DNA of 36,143 bases from Gallionellales bacterium RIFCSPLOWO2_02_FULL_57_47 (lineage in GTDB: Bacteria > Pseudomonadota > Gammaproteobacteria > Burkholderiales > Gallionellaceae): assembly GCA_001801175.1 (NCBI GenBank), contig MGWZ01000023.1, positions 1 through 36,143 of the forward strand. Direction: 5' to 3'. Both the position numbers and the translations under genes were made by a program. The notes below the pieces were generated by a model that was not told where the DNA came from, ran no database searches, and saw nothing but the letters and a program-made list of their open reading frames with translations. Every line of letters starts with the position of its first letter. Within the stretch, counting starts at the first letter, position 1. This document shows, one piece after another, positions 18,845 through 27,584 of this stretch.

Positions 18845-18984
18845 TTGAATGACCTGCAAATTCAATCACTGCCCGGGAATCAGGGAGCCATGCTTTCGAT
18901 TGATTTGATGGCTGAGCAATCACGATTGTCGCGGGCCGGAATCGCGTGTTATTCTCGGTACTCTTTAAAAACGTCCCAAAGGCC

Positions 18985-19779
18985 ATGTCCGTATCCATCA
19001 AAACCCCGCAGGAAATCGAAAAAATGCGCGTGGCAGGCCGTTTGACCAGCGAGGTACTCGATTACATCACCCCGTTTGTCAAAGCAGGCGTGACGACCAA
19101 TGAACTCGACAAGCTGTGCCACGACTTCATCTTCAACGTGCAGCACGGCATTCCCGCCCCGCTCGATTACGCGCCCGGCGGCCACACCCCCTACCCGAAA
19201 TCGATCTGCACCTCGATCAATCATCAGGTATGCCACGGCGTGCCGAGCGACAAGGCGCTCAAGAACGGCGACATCGTCAATCTGGATGTCACCGTCATCA
19301 AGGACGACTATCACGGCGACAGCAGCAGGATGTATTACGTCGGCGAGCCGTCGATTCAGGCCAGACGCCTATGCGAAATCACCTGGCAGTCACTGTGGCG
19401 CGGCATACGCGCAGTCAAGCCTGGAGCGTATCTTGGCGACATCGGCCATGCGATCCAGAGCCTGGTCGAGCCGCTGGGCTACAGTGTGGTGCGCGAATTC
19501 TGCGGGCATGGCATCGGCAGGCAATTTCATGAGGAACCACAGGTGCTGCATTACGGCCGCCCGAAAACCGGTTTGAAACTCGAAGCCGGCATGACCTTCA
19601 CCATCGAGCCGATGATCAATGCCGGCAAGGCGGGGATCAAACACCTCGGCGATGGCTGGACTGTGGTCACCAAAGACCACAGCCTGTCGGCGCAATATGA
19701 ACACACGATACTCGTCACCGATACCGGCTATGAAGTGTTGACAGTTTCCGATGGCTGCCCTCCCCCGCCAAGCCAATAG
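18985..19779 (+). CDS. map: Type I methionine aminopeptidase
   Basis: MSVSIKTPQEIEKMRVAGRLTSEVLDYITPFVKAGVTTNELD..., GHGIGRQFHEEPQVLHYG, FTIEPMIN. Confidence 0.97.
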   Translation: MSVSIKTPQEIEKMRVAGRLTSEVLDYITPFVKAGVTTNELDKLCHDFIFNVQHGIPAPLDYAPGGHTPYPKSICTSINHQVCHGVPSDKALKNGDIVNLDVTVIKDDYHGDSSRMYYVGEPSIQARRLCEITWQSLWRGIRAVKPGAYLGDIGHAIQSLVEPLGYSVVREFCGHGIGRQFHEEPQVLHYGRPKTGLKLEAGMTFTIEPMINAGKAGIKHLGDGWTVVTKDHSLSAQYEHTILVTDTGYEVLTVSDGCPPPPSQ

Positions 19780-22309
19780 TTCAATCGCCGCGTTGCGCGC
19801 GTCCTTGCGCAACGATCGCTCAGCTCTCGAACAGGACTTCCTGCAGCACGGCAATCCAGCACGATTGCTGGAAGCACACAGTCGGCTGATAGACAAATAC
19901 CTTCGCCGCGTATGGAAACAACTAGCCATGCCCGACCGCATCGCATTGGCGGCGGTAGGCGGATATGGGCGCAAGAGACTGTATCCCAAATCGGATATCG
20001 ATCTGCTGATCCTTCTGGATGCAGAACCGGATGACGCGATGCAACAACAATTGCATCAGCTAATCGGGGTGTTGTGGGACATCGGGCTGGAAGTCGGCCA
20101 CAGCACCCGCACCGTGGCGCAATGCCTGAGCGAATCTTCGGACATCACCGTGCAGACCAACCTGCTTGAAGCGCGCCTGCTCTGCGGCAACAAGGAATTG
20201 TTCAGCGAATTGTGCGATAGCGTGCAACAGCACCTCGACCTGCGCGCCTTTTATCTTGCCAAGCTGCAAGAGCAGCAGCGGCGCCACGCACGCTACGCAG
20301 AAGCCGACTACAATCTTGAACCTAATTTGAAGGAAAGCCCCGGCGGCCTGCGCGACCTGCAGACGGTCACCTGGATCGCACGTGCTGCTGGCCTCGGAAC
20401 GCACTGGAGTGAACTCGCACAAATCGGGCTGCTCACTTCTGCCGAGGCGCGCCAGGTTGCGCGTCACAGCGCGCTGTTGGCGACACTGCGCATCCGTCTG
20501 CATTACCTCGCCAAGCGGCACGAAGACCGCTTGCTGTTCGATTTTCAGACGCCGCTTGCGGAGCAGATGGGCATCGCTGACTCGGCCAACCGCCGCGCCA
20601 GCGAGCATTTGATGCAGCGCTACTACCGCTCCAGGCTGGCTATCCGGCAATTCAACACCATCCTGCTGCAAAGCCTGCACAGCTACCTGTTCCGCGAGAC
20701 ACCTTCACGGCACGCGCTGAACGAAAGATTCAGGGTCATCGGCACGCTGCTGGAAATTCGCGACGAGCATTTATTCGAACACACCCCGGAAGCGATCTTT
20801 GAATTGTTCCTGCTGATGGAACAGCATCGCGAGCTGACCGACCTCGGCGCAACAACACTGCGCGCGCTGTGGCGCGCGCAGCGTCTCGTCAATGGGGCAT
20901 TCCGCCGCAACCCGCACAACCGCGCGCGCTTCATGGAAATCCTGCGCCAGCCGCAAGGTGTGCTGCACGCGCTGCGGCGCATGAACCAGTATGGGATACT
21001 CGGACGTTATATCCCCGCGTTCGGGCGCATTGTCGGGCAGATGCAGCACGACCTGTTTCATGTCTACACAGTGGATGAACACATCCTGATGGTGGTGCGC
21101 AACCTGCGCCGTTTTGCCGAGCCGGAATATGCGCACGAAATTCCGCTGTGCAGCAAGCTGCTGAACGAATTCGCCCGCCCGGAAGTGCTGTATATCGCCG
21201 GGTTGTTCCACGATATCGCAAAAGGGCGCGGCGGCGACCATTCGCTGCTGGGCAAGAAAGATGCACGCGCATTTTGCGTACAGCACCTGCTCAGCCGTGA
21301 CGACAGCGACCTGGTCGTGTGGCTGGTGGAACAGCATCTGACCCTGTCCTCCACTGCGCAGAAACAGGATTTGTCCGATCCCGAAGTGATCGCGAATTTC
21401 GCCGGAACAATAAAAAACGACCGCTACCTGGTCGCACTGTACCTGCTGACCGTGGCGGATGTGCGCGGCACCAGCCCGAAAATCTGGAATGCCTGGAAAG
21501 CCAAGCTGATGGAGGACTTGTTCCATCTGACGCGCCGCTACCTGAGCGATGGCAAGTCCACAAATCATCTCGATGATATCCTCCAGCGCGCCGTCACCGA
21601 GCTTAACCTCAATGCGATGGCGCCCGACTCCTATCAATTGCTATGGGCGCAGCTCGACGACAGTTATTTTCTGGATCATGAGGCGCAGGAAATCGCCTGG
21701 CATACCCGTTTGCTCGCGTACAAGGTGAATACCGCAACGCCCATTGTGATGACGCGCTTGAGCCACGCCGGGGAAGGTTTGCAGGTGATGGTGTATTGCC
21801 CGGACCAGCGCGCCCTGTTTGCGCGCATCTGTAATTTTATCGCACGCATGAATTACACCATCGCCGAGGCAAAGATCCACACCACGCGGCACGGCTACGC
21901 GCTGGACAGTTTCCAGGTCATGGAAGCCACGCGCAGCGACACCGCCTATCGCGACATCATGACTTACATTGAATTCGAGCTGGCGCAGCAAATTGCGCAG
22001 GCCAAGCCGATTGCGCTCGCCACATCGGGTCGCGTCAGCCGCCAGCTCAAACATTTCCCCATCGTCACCGAGGTCGAGATCAAACCGGACAACAAGGGAA
22101 TGCACGTACTGTCGCTGGTTACCGGAGACCGTCCCGGCCTGCTGGCGCGCATCGCGCTGATCATGGACACGCACAGGATCCGCCTGCACCGCGCCAAGAT
22201 CAACACGCTGGGCAGCCGCGCCGAAGACGTGTTCTGGATCAGCGGAGATGCGCTCGCCAGCCCGGAGGAAACCAGTGCCTTTCTCAACGAGCTGCTGGAA
22301 AAAATCTAG
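19751..22309 (+). CDS. glnD: [Protein-PII] uridylyltransferase / bifunctional GlnD
   Basis: 852 aa; nucleotidyltransferase GGYGRKRLYPKSDIDLLIL, HD domain GLFHDIAKGRGGDHS, tandem C-terminal ACT domains. Confidence 0.97.
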   Translation: MAALPRQANSSIAALRASLRNDRSALEQDFLQHGNPARLLEAHSRLIDKYLRRVWKQLAMPDRIALAAVGGYGRKRLYPKSDIDLLILLDAEPDDAMQQQLHQLIGVLWDIGLEVGHSTRTVAQCLSESSDITVQTNLLEARLLCGNKELFSELCDSVQQHLDLRAFYLAKLQEQQRRHARYAEADYNLEPNLKESPGGLRDLQTVTWIARAAGLGTHWSELAQIGLLTSAEARQVARHSALLATLRIRLHYLAKRHEDRLLFDFQTPLAEQMGIADSANRRASEHLMQRYYRSRLAIRQFNTILLQSLHSYLFRETPSRHALNERFRVIGTLLEIRDEHLFEHTPEAIFELFLLMEQHRELTDLGATTLRALWRAQRLVNGAFRRNPHNRARFMEILRQPQGVLHALRRMNQYGILGRYIPAFGRIVGQMQHDLFHVYTVDEHILMVVRNLRRFAEPEYAHEIPLCSKLLNEFARPEVLYIAGLFHDIAKGRGGDHSLLGKKDARAFCVQHLLSRDDSDLVVWLVEQHLTLSSTAQKQDLSDPEVIANFAGTIKNDRYLVALYLLTVADVRGTSPKIWNAWKAKLMEDLFHLTRRYLSDGKSTNHLDDILQRAVTELNLNAMAPDSYQLLWAQLDDSYFLDHEAQEIAWHTRLLAYKVNTATPIVMTRLSHAGEGLQVMVYCPDQRALFARICNFIARMNYTIAEAKIHTTRHGYALDSFQVMEATRSDTAYRDIMTYIEFELAQQIAQAKPIALATSGRVSRQLKHFPIVTEVEIKPDNKGMHVLSLVTGDRPGLLARIALIMDTHRIRLHRAKINTLGSRAEDVFWISGDALASPEETSAFLNELLEKI

Positions 22310-22413
22310 CCAGCGTAGGGCGGGTCACACCCGCCGTTAAATCCAAAACTCGTAGTTGTATCCCCGGATTCCATTTCATTTCATCCGGGCTACAGCTGCT
22401 GGAAAAAATCTAG
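22290..22413. repeat. 20-bp direct repeat (agctgctggaaaaaatctag) bracketing an inserted pair of palindromic repeats
   Basis: Copy 1 at 22290-22309 is the 3' end of glnD; copy 2 at 22394-22413. Between them are GTAGGGCGGGTCACACCCGCC and CCCCGGATTCC...CCGGGCTAC. Confidence 0.8.
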
Positions 22414-22431
22414 GGAAACGCAGAATAAATC

Positions 22432-22517
22432 GTCATTGCGAGGAACGTAGCGACGAGGCAATCCAGAAATTCGTTTGATATCAAAAAACTGGATTGCCAC
22501 GCTTCGCTCGCAATGAC
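22432..22517. repeat. Inverted repeat element (GTCATTGCGAGGAACG... / ...CGCTCGCAATGAC)
   Basis: gtcattgcgaggaacgtagcgacgaggcaatccag ... ctggattgccacgcttcgctcgcaatgac imperfect palindrome. Confidence 0.75.
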
Positions 22518-22547
22518 AATTCGCGTAAGGCGCACACCATAGGGCGT

Positions 22548-22622
22548 CAATAAGCGCAGCGCATTGCGCCGTATGAATCTTTTCCCCGCCAAACCATCCG
22601 GTGCAATGCGCTGCGCTTATTG
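22548..22622. repeat. Inverted repeat element (CAATAAGCGCAGCGCATTGCGCCG ... CGGTGCAATGCGCTGCGCTTATTG)
   Basis: 24-bp arms with one mismatch. Confidence 0.75.
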
Positions 22623-22680
22623 CCCCTGCAAACTACAAGCAAGCGTAGGGGTGAAGCGTAGAGATACCCATCGTGAAAGT

Positions 22681-23604
22681 TTATAGCCCGCTGAGCGCCT
22701 TGATATGCGCCAGCGCGCTGCGTCCCAGCGCGTGCAGTTCATAGCCGCCTTCCAGCGCCGAGACGATGCGGCCATGCGCGTATTTCTCGGCGATGCGCTT
22801 TATCTCCTTCGTCACCCACTCATAGTCCGCTTCGGTGAGCCGCAGCATCGCCATTTCGTCGTCGCGGTGCGCGTCGAAACCCGCCGAGAACAGCAGCAGC
22901 TCCGGCTGGAAACGCTCCAGCGCAGGCAGCCAGTATTGCGTGACGGCGGCGCGGAATCCGGCCCCGTCGGTTCCGGCTTGCAGCGGTACGTTGATGATAT
23001 GGTCGTTGCCGCTGCCGGCACCGGCATAGGGATAGAACGGATGCTGGAAAGTGGAGCACAGCATCACGCGCGGATCGTCGTGAAAGATATTTTCCGTGCC
23101 GTTGCCGTGATGCACGTCGAAATCCGCAATCGCGACGCGCTTCAAACCGTGGTGCGCCAGCGCATGCGCCACGCCGACCGCGACATTGTTGAAAATGCAG
23201 AAACCCATCGCACGCCCCCGCTCGGCATGGTGGCCGGGCGGGCGGATATTGCAGAAGGCATTCCCGGCCTTGCCCGCCATCACCAGGTCGACGCCCAGCA
23301 CCACGGCACCCGCCGCGCGCAATGCGGCCGGATAGCTGAACGGGTTCATCACGGTATCGGGGTCGAGTTGCACCATGCCGTGCTGCGGCGCTGCGGATTC
23401 AATCGAATCGACATAGTCCGCATCATGCACGCGCAACAACTGCTCGCGCGTCGCTTCCGGCGCATCGTGATGCTGCAGATAAGGAAACAATCCAGATGCA
23501 ATCAGCTGATCCTCGATCGCATGAATGCGCGCCGGACATTCCGGATGATGCGCGCCCATGTCGTGCTTGAGGCAGAGCGGATGGCTTATGTAGGCGGTTT
23601 GCAT
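22681..23604 (-). CDS. Histone-deacetylase family protein (AcuC/acetylpolyamine amidohydrolase-like)
   Basis: Start at MQTAYISHPLCLKHDMGAHHPECPARI; NIRPPGHHAERGRAMGFCIFNNVAVG, IADFDVHHGNGTENIF catalytic motifs. Confidence 0.92.
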   Translation of the reverse strand: MQTAYISHPLCLKHDMGAHHPECPARIHAIEDQLIASGLFPYLQHHDAPEATREQLLRVHDADYVDSIESAAPQHGMVQLDPDTVMNPFSYPAALRAAGAVVLGVDLVMAGKAGNAFCNIRPPGHHAERGRAMGFCIFNNVAVGVAHALAHHGLKRVAIADFDVHHGNGTENIFHDDPRVMLCSTFQHPFYPYAGAGSGNDHIINVPLQAGTDGAGFRAAVTQYWLPALERFQPELLLFSAGFDAHRDDEMAMLRLTEADYEWVTKEIKRIAEKYAHGRIVSALEGGYELHALGRSALAHIKALSGL

Positions 23605-23794
23605 GGTAAGAACAGGACATTGGTGTGGTGTTATCATATCAAACATAGCTTCAGTCCAGATTGCCAGACCGTTCGTGCCATGCAGGAGCATGCCCTGCGT
23701 GCGAATCGCGGCTTGGAGCCGCTCCTGCAACGGCGTTCTGACTCAATGGATTATCCCGGTTCAACCAGGATTTAAGATCACAGGATCGAAAATT

Positions 23795-26473
23795 ATGGGC
23801 AAGCACTACCTCAATCCCCTGTTCGCACCCAAATCAGTCGCGGTATTCGGTGCCAGTGACCGGCCCGATTCGGTCGGCAAGATCGTGTTCCAGAACTTGC
23901 TGGAAAGCGGCTTTCAGGGCGAGCTGTATCCGGTCAACATGAAGAACCCCGTGGTGCAAGGCAAGCGCGCTTACGCATCCATCGCCGACATCGGCCTGCC
24001 GGTGGAACTGGCGGTCATCGCCACGCCGCCTCAGACCGTGCCGGGCCTCATCGAGCAGTGCGGCATCCATGGCGTGAAGGCCGCAGTCATCATCACCGCC
24101 GGATTCGGCGAAGCCGGCGCGGCAGGCGCGGCGCTGGAAAAAGAATTGCTGGAGGCCGCGCGCCGCTACAACATCCGCCTGATCGGGCCGAATTGTCTGG
24201 GCATCATGCGCCCGTCGATCGGCCTCAATGCCACCTTCAACAAGGGCGGGGCAAACACCGGCAACATCGCGTTCGTCTCGCAGTCCGGCGCGCTGTGCAC
24301 CGCGATCCTGGACTGGGCGAAGAGCAATGATGTGGGCTTCTCCAGCGTGGTGTCGATGGGCTCCTCGACCGATGTGGATTTCGGCGAGATCCTCGACTAT
24401 CTGGTGTCCGACCCTAATACCCACAGCATCCTGATGTACATCGAAGGCATCCGCAACGCGCGTATTTTCATGAGCGCGATGCGCGCCGCCGCGCGCATCA
24501 AGCCGGTGATCCTGATCAAAGTCGGCCGCCATGCGGCGGGCTCGAAGGCGGCGCTGTCGCACACCGCGTCGCTGGTCGGCGCGGACGACGTGTTCGACGC
24601 GGCGGTGAGCCGCGTCGGCGTGGTGCGCGTGCAGTCCGTCACGCAACTGTTCACCGCCGCCAAGGCGCTGTCATGCGGCTTCCGTCCGGTCGGCAACCGT
24701 CTCGCGATCGTCACCAACGGCGGCGGCCCCGGCGTGATGGCGGTCGACCGCGCCGCCGATCTGGGGCTCGCGATGGCCACGCTGTCGGACGCCACGATCG
24801 AATACCTCAACCAGTACCTGCCGCCGAACTGGCCGCACGGCAACCCGGTGGACGTCATCGGCGACGCGCAGCCGGAGCGCTACCACCATGCCGTCAAGGC
24901 CTGCCTCGAAGACGACAACGTCGACGGCGTGCTGGCGATCCTCACGCCGCAGGCGATGACCAAGCCGCTGGAATCCGCAGAGGTACTGATCGAACTTGCC
25001 AACACCCACAGCAAGCCGCTGCTGACCTGCTGGATGGGCGACGCGCAGGTGGCCGCTGCACGCGATGCATTCAACAAGGCGCACCGCCCGCATTTCCGCA
25101 CGCCGGAACCGGCGGTCGAAGTGTTCTCGCACCTGTCCGCCTACTACCGCAACCAGAAGCTGCTGATGCAGATGCCAGGCCCGTTCTCGCACCATGTCGA
25201 GCCGGATGTGGAAAGCGCGCGCCTGATCATCGAGGGCGCGATGCAGGAACACCGCAAGGTGCTGACCGAGATGGAATCCAAGGCGCTGCTGTCCGCCTTC
25301 CGCATCCCCGTCGCGCGCACGATGGTCGCGCATTCACCCAACGAAGCATTGCTGATCGCAGAGCAGCTGGGCTTCCCGATCGCGATGAAAGTCAATTCGC
25401 CCGACATCACGCACAAGAGCGATGCCGGCGGCGTCGTGCTCAACCTGAACAATGCCCACGAGGTGCGCGCCGCCTACCACCACATCATCGACAACATCCA
25501 GCACAATCGCCCCAACGCCAAGGTGGACGGCATCTCGATCGAGCCGATGATCGTCAAGCCGAATGGGCGCGAACTGATGATAGGCGTGACCAGCGACCCG
25601 GTGTTCGGGCCGGTGATCACCTTCGGCGCGGGCGGTACGGCCGTCGAGATCATGGGCGACCGCGCCGTCGCGCTGCCGCCGCTGAACAATTTCCTGGTGC
25701 GCGAGATGATCCAGGATACGCGCATCTCCAGGATGCTAGTCGCATTCCGCCACCTGGCGCCCGCCAACATGGAAGCGCTGGAGGACGTGTTGCTGCGCGT
25801 CTCGGAAATGGTATGCGAACTGCCGCTGCTCAAGGAAATGGACATCAATCCGCTGATCCTCGACGAGCACGGCGCGCTGGCCGCCGATGCGCGCGTCGTG
25901 GTGGAATACCGCCAGCCCAGCGCCGACCGCTACGCGCACATGGCGATCTATCCCTACCCCACGCAACTGGTCAGCCAGTGGCAGCTCGCCGACGGCACCG
26001 ACATCACGATCCGCCCGATCCGCCCGGAAGATGCCGGACTGGTGCAGGAATTTGTGCGCGGCCTGTCGGAAGAGTCCCGCTACTTCCGCTTCATGAACAG
26101 CATGCACGAGCTGACCGAGACCATGCTGGTGCGCTTCACCCAGATCGACTACAGCCGCGAAATGGCGCTGGTCGCCGTGACGGTCGAGCATGAACAGGAA
26201 GTCGAACTCGGCGTGGCGCGCTACGCCATCAACCCGGACGGCGACACCTGCGAATTCGCGCTGGTGGTTGCGGACAGCATGCAGGGCAAGGGCCTGGGGC
26301 AGAAGCTGATGGTCGCGCTGATGGAAGCCGCGCGCGCCAAGGGGCTGTCGGTGATCGAAGGCGAAGTGCTGAGCAACAACCACAAGATGCTCAAGCTGAT
26401 GACCCGCCTCGGCTTCGCCATCAAGGCCAGCGAAGAAGATCAGGGCATCATGAAGGTGAGCAAGCCGCTGTAG
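23795..26473 (+). CDS. Pat/PatZ-like protein acetyltransferase (NDP-forming acyl-CoA synthetase domains + C-terminal GNAT)
   Basis: MGKHYLNPLFAPKSVAVFGASDRPDSVGK CoA-binding, ATP-grasp (PIAMKVNSPDITHKSDAGGVVLNL), C-terminal GNAT (ALVVADSMQGKGLGQKLMVALMEAARAKG). Confidence 0.92.
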   Translation: MGKHYLNPLFAPKSVAVFGASDRPDSVGKIVFQNLLESGFQGELYPVNMKNPVVQGKRAYASIADIGLPVELAVIATPPQTVPGLIEQCGIHGVKAAVIITAGFGEAGAAGAALEKELLEAARRYNIRLIGPNCLGIMRPSIGLNATFNKGGANTGNIAFVSQSGALCTAILDWAKSNDVGFSSVVSMGSSTDVDFGEILDYLVSDPNTHSILMYIEGIRNARIFMSAMRAAARIKPVILIKVGRHAAGSKAALSHTASLVGADDVFDAAVSRVGVVRVQSVTQLFTAAKALSCGFRPVGNRLAIVTNGGGPGVMAVDRAADLGLAMATLSDATIEYLNQYLPPNWPHGNPVDVIGDAQPERYHHAVKACLEDDNVDGVLAILTPQAMTKPLESAEVLIELANTHSKPLLTCWMGDAQVAAARDAFNKAHRPHFRTPEPAVEVFSHLSAYYRNQKLLMQMPGPFSHHVEPDVESARLIIEGAMQEHRKVLTEMESKALLSAFRIPVARTMVAHSPNEALLIAEQLGFPIAMKVNSPDITHKSDAGGVVLNLNNAHEVRAAYHHIIDNIQHNRPNAKVDGISIEPMIVKPNGRELMIGVTSDPVFGPVITFGAGGTAVEIMGDRAVALPPLNNFLVREMIQDTRISRMLVAFRHLAPANMEALEDVLLRVSEMVCELPLLKEMDINPLILDEHGALAADARVVVEYRQPSADRYAHMAIYPYPTQLVSQWQLADGTDITIRPIRPEDAGLVQEFVRGLSEESRYFRFMNSMHELTETMLVRFTQIDYSREMALVAVTVEHEQEVELGVARYAINPDGDTCEFALVVADSMQGKGLGQKLMVALMEAARAKGLSVIEGEVLSNNHKMLKLMTRLGFAIKASEEDQGIMKVSKPL

Positions 26474-26582
26474 CTTGCAGCCGCCTGGTACGAATTGCCT
26501 ATGTTTTTTGGCATATTGTTAATGCGGGGTTTTGCTGCTAGCGTGTATCCCCATCCATGATGATGTGGATGAAAAAGCCCGA

Positions 26583-26716
26583 GTAGGGCGCAATAACCGA
26601 AGGGCATTGCGCCGCATGTGAATCTCATCCGGCGGATAGCTTTGCATAGCCATCTGACTAAGCGATCAAATAACGCTCGCCAAGTCATTGGTTAACGCTG
26701 CGCTAATCCGCCCTAC
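26583..26716. repeat. GTAGGGCG...CGCCCTAC palindromic repeat pair
   Basis: gtagggcgcaataaccgaagggcattgcgccg ... ggttaacgctgcgctaatccgccctac. Confidence 0.6.
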
Positions 26717-26843
26717 ACGCTATCCAAAGTCACCGGAGTCGAATTGATTTGGCAAACCAAGCCAAGGGAGAAGTAAAAAATTTAAGGTGCCATGGTGAGC
26801 TAACCCCATTCATCCCTTAACAAAGGAAAGGCGATGGCATTAC

Positions 26844-27494
26844 ATGACTGAATCCGTTTGGCGGGACATGGCGTTGCTGTTATTTTGCTGGATCGGGTAC
26901 TTCGTCCTGCATTCGGTGTTGGCCTCGCTGGCGGTGAAGCGCAGGGTGGCCGCTACCCGCCCGGACCTGATGCCGTATTACCGGCTGGTCTTCAACATCC
27001 TGGCGGTGCTCCTGCTGCTGCCGATCTTGTGGCTCAGCTACCGCGATTCCGGCCCGATGTTGTGGCGCTGGCAGGGAATCGCCGCCTGGCTTGCAAACGG
27101 GCTGGCGCTGGCGGCGGTAGTCGGATTCTGGCTATCGCTTAAAAGCTACGACATGCAGGAATTCCTCGGCTTTCGCCAGTTGAAATTCCACATCCGGCGG
27201 GTCGAGGATCAGGAGCACTTCCATCTTTCCCGGTTTCACCGCTACGTGCGGCACCCTTGGTATTTCTTCGGCTTGGTCATGGTCTGGACGCGCGACATGA
27301 GCGCGGCGACGCTGTTGTCCAGCATGGTGATTACGCTTTATTTCATCGTCGGGTCGCGCCTGGAGGAGAAGAAGCTGCTGGTTTATCACGGCGACACTTA
27401 CCGCCGCTACATGGCGCGCGTTCCCGGCCTGATACCCCTGCCCTGGAAATCACTTACTGCGGAGGAGGCGGAGGCGCTGTTGAAGCAAGCTTAG
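26844..27494 (+). CDS. Isoprenylcysteine carboxyl methyltransferase/NnrU-like membrane protein
   Basis: Multiple TMs and VRHPWYFFGL...GSRLEEKKLLVYHGDTYRRYMARVPGLIPLPW motif of the ICMT/PEMT-like superfamily. Confidence 0.75.
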   Translation: MTESVWRDMALLLFCWIGYFVLHSVLASLAVKRRVAATRPDLMPYYRLVFNILAVLLLLPILWLSYRDSGPMLWRWQGIAAWLANGLALAAVVGFWLSLKSYDMQEFLGFRQLKFHIRRVEDQEHFHLSRFHRYVRHPWYFFGLVMVWTRDMSAATLLSSMVITLYFIVGSRLEEKKLLVYHGDTYRRYMARVPGLIPLPWKSLTAEEAEALLKQA

Positions 27495-27500
27495 CAAGCG

Positions 27501-27584
27501 TAGGATGGGTTGAGCGTAGCGATACCCGTCAATTCATCAAATGTTATCTCAGAGATGGGTATCGCGATGCTCAACCCATCCTAC
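27501..27584. repeat. REPIN-like palindrome between convergent genes
   Basis: gtaggatgggttgagcgtagcgatacccgtc ... gatgggtatcgcgatgctcaacccatcctac. The right arm also encodes the hoxX C-terminus and stop (RYRRMG*). Confidence 0.85.

Noticed and set aside
22705-23775. 356-aa plus-strand ORF opposite the deacetylase
   Set aside because: Antisense shadow; the minus strand has clear HDAC motifs.
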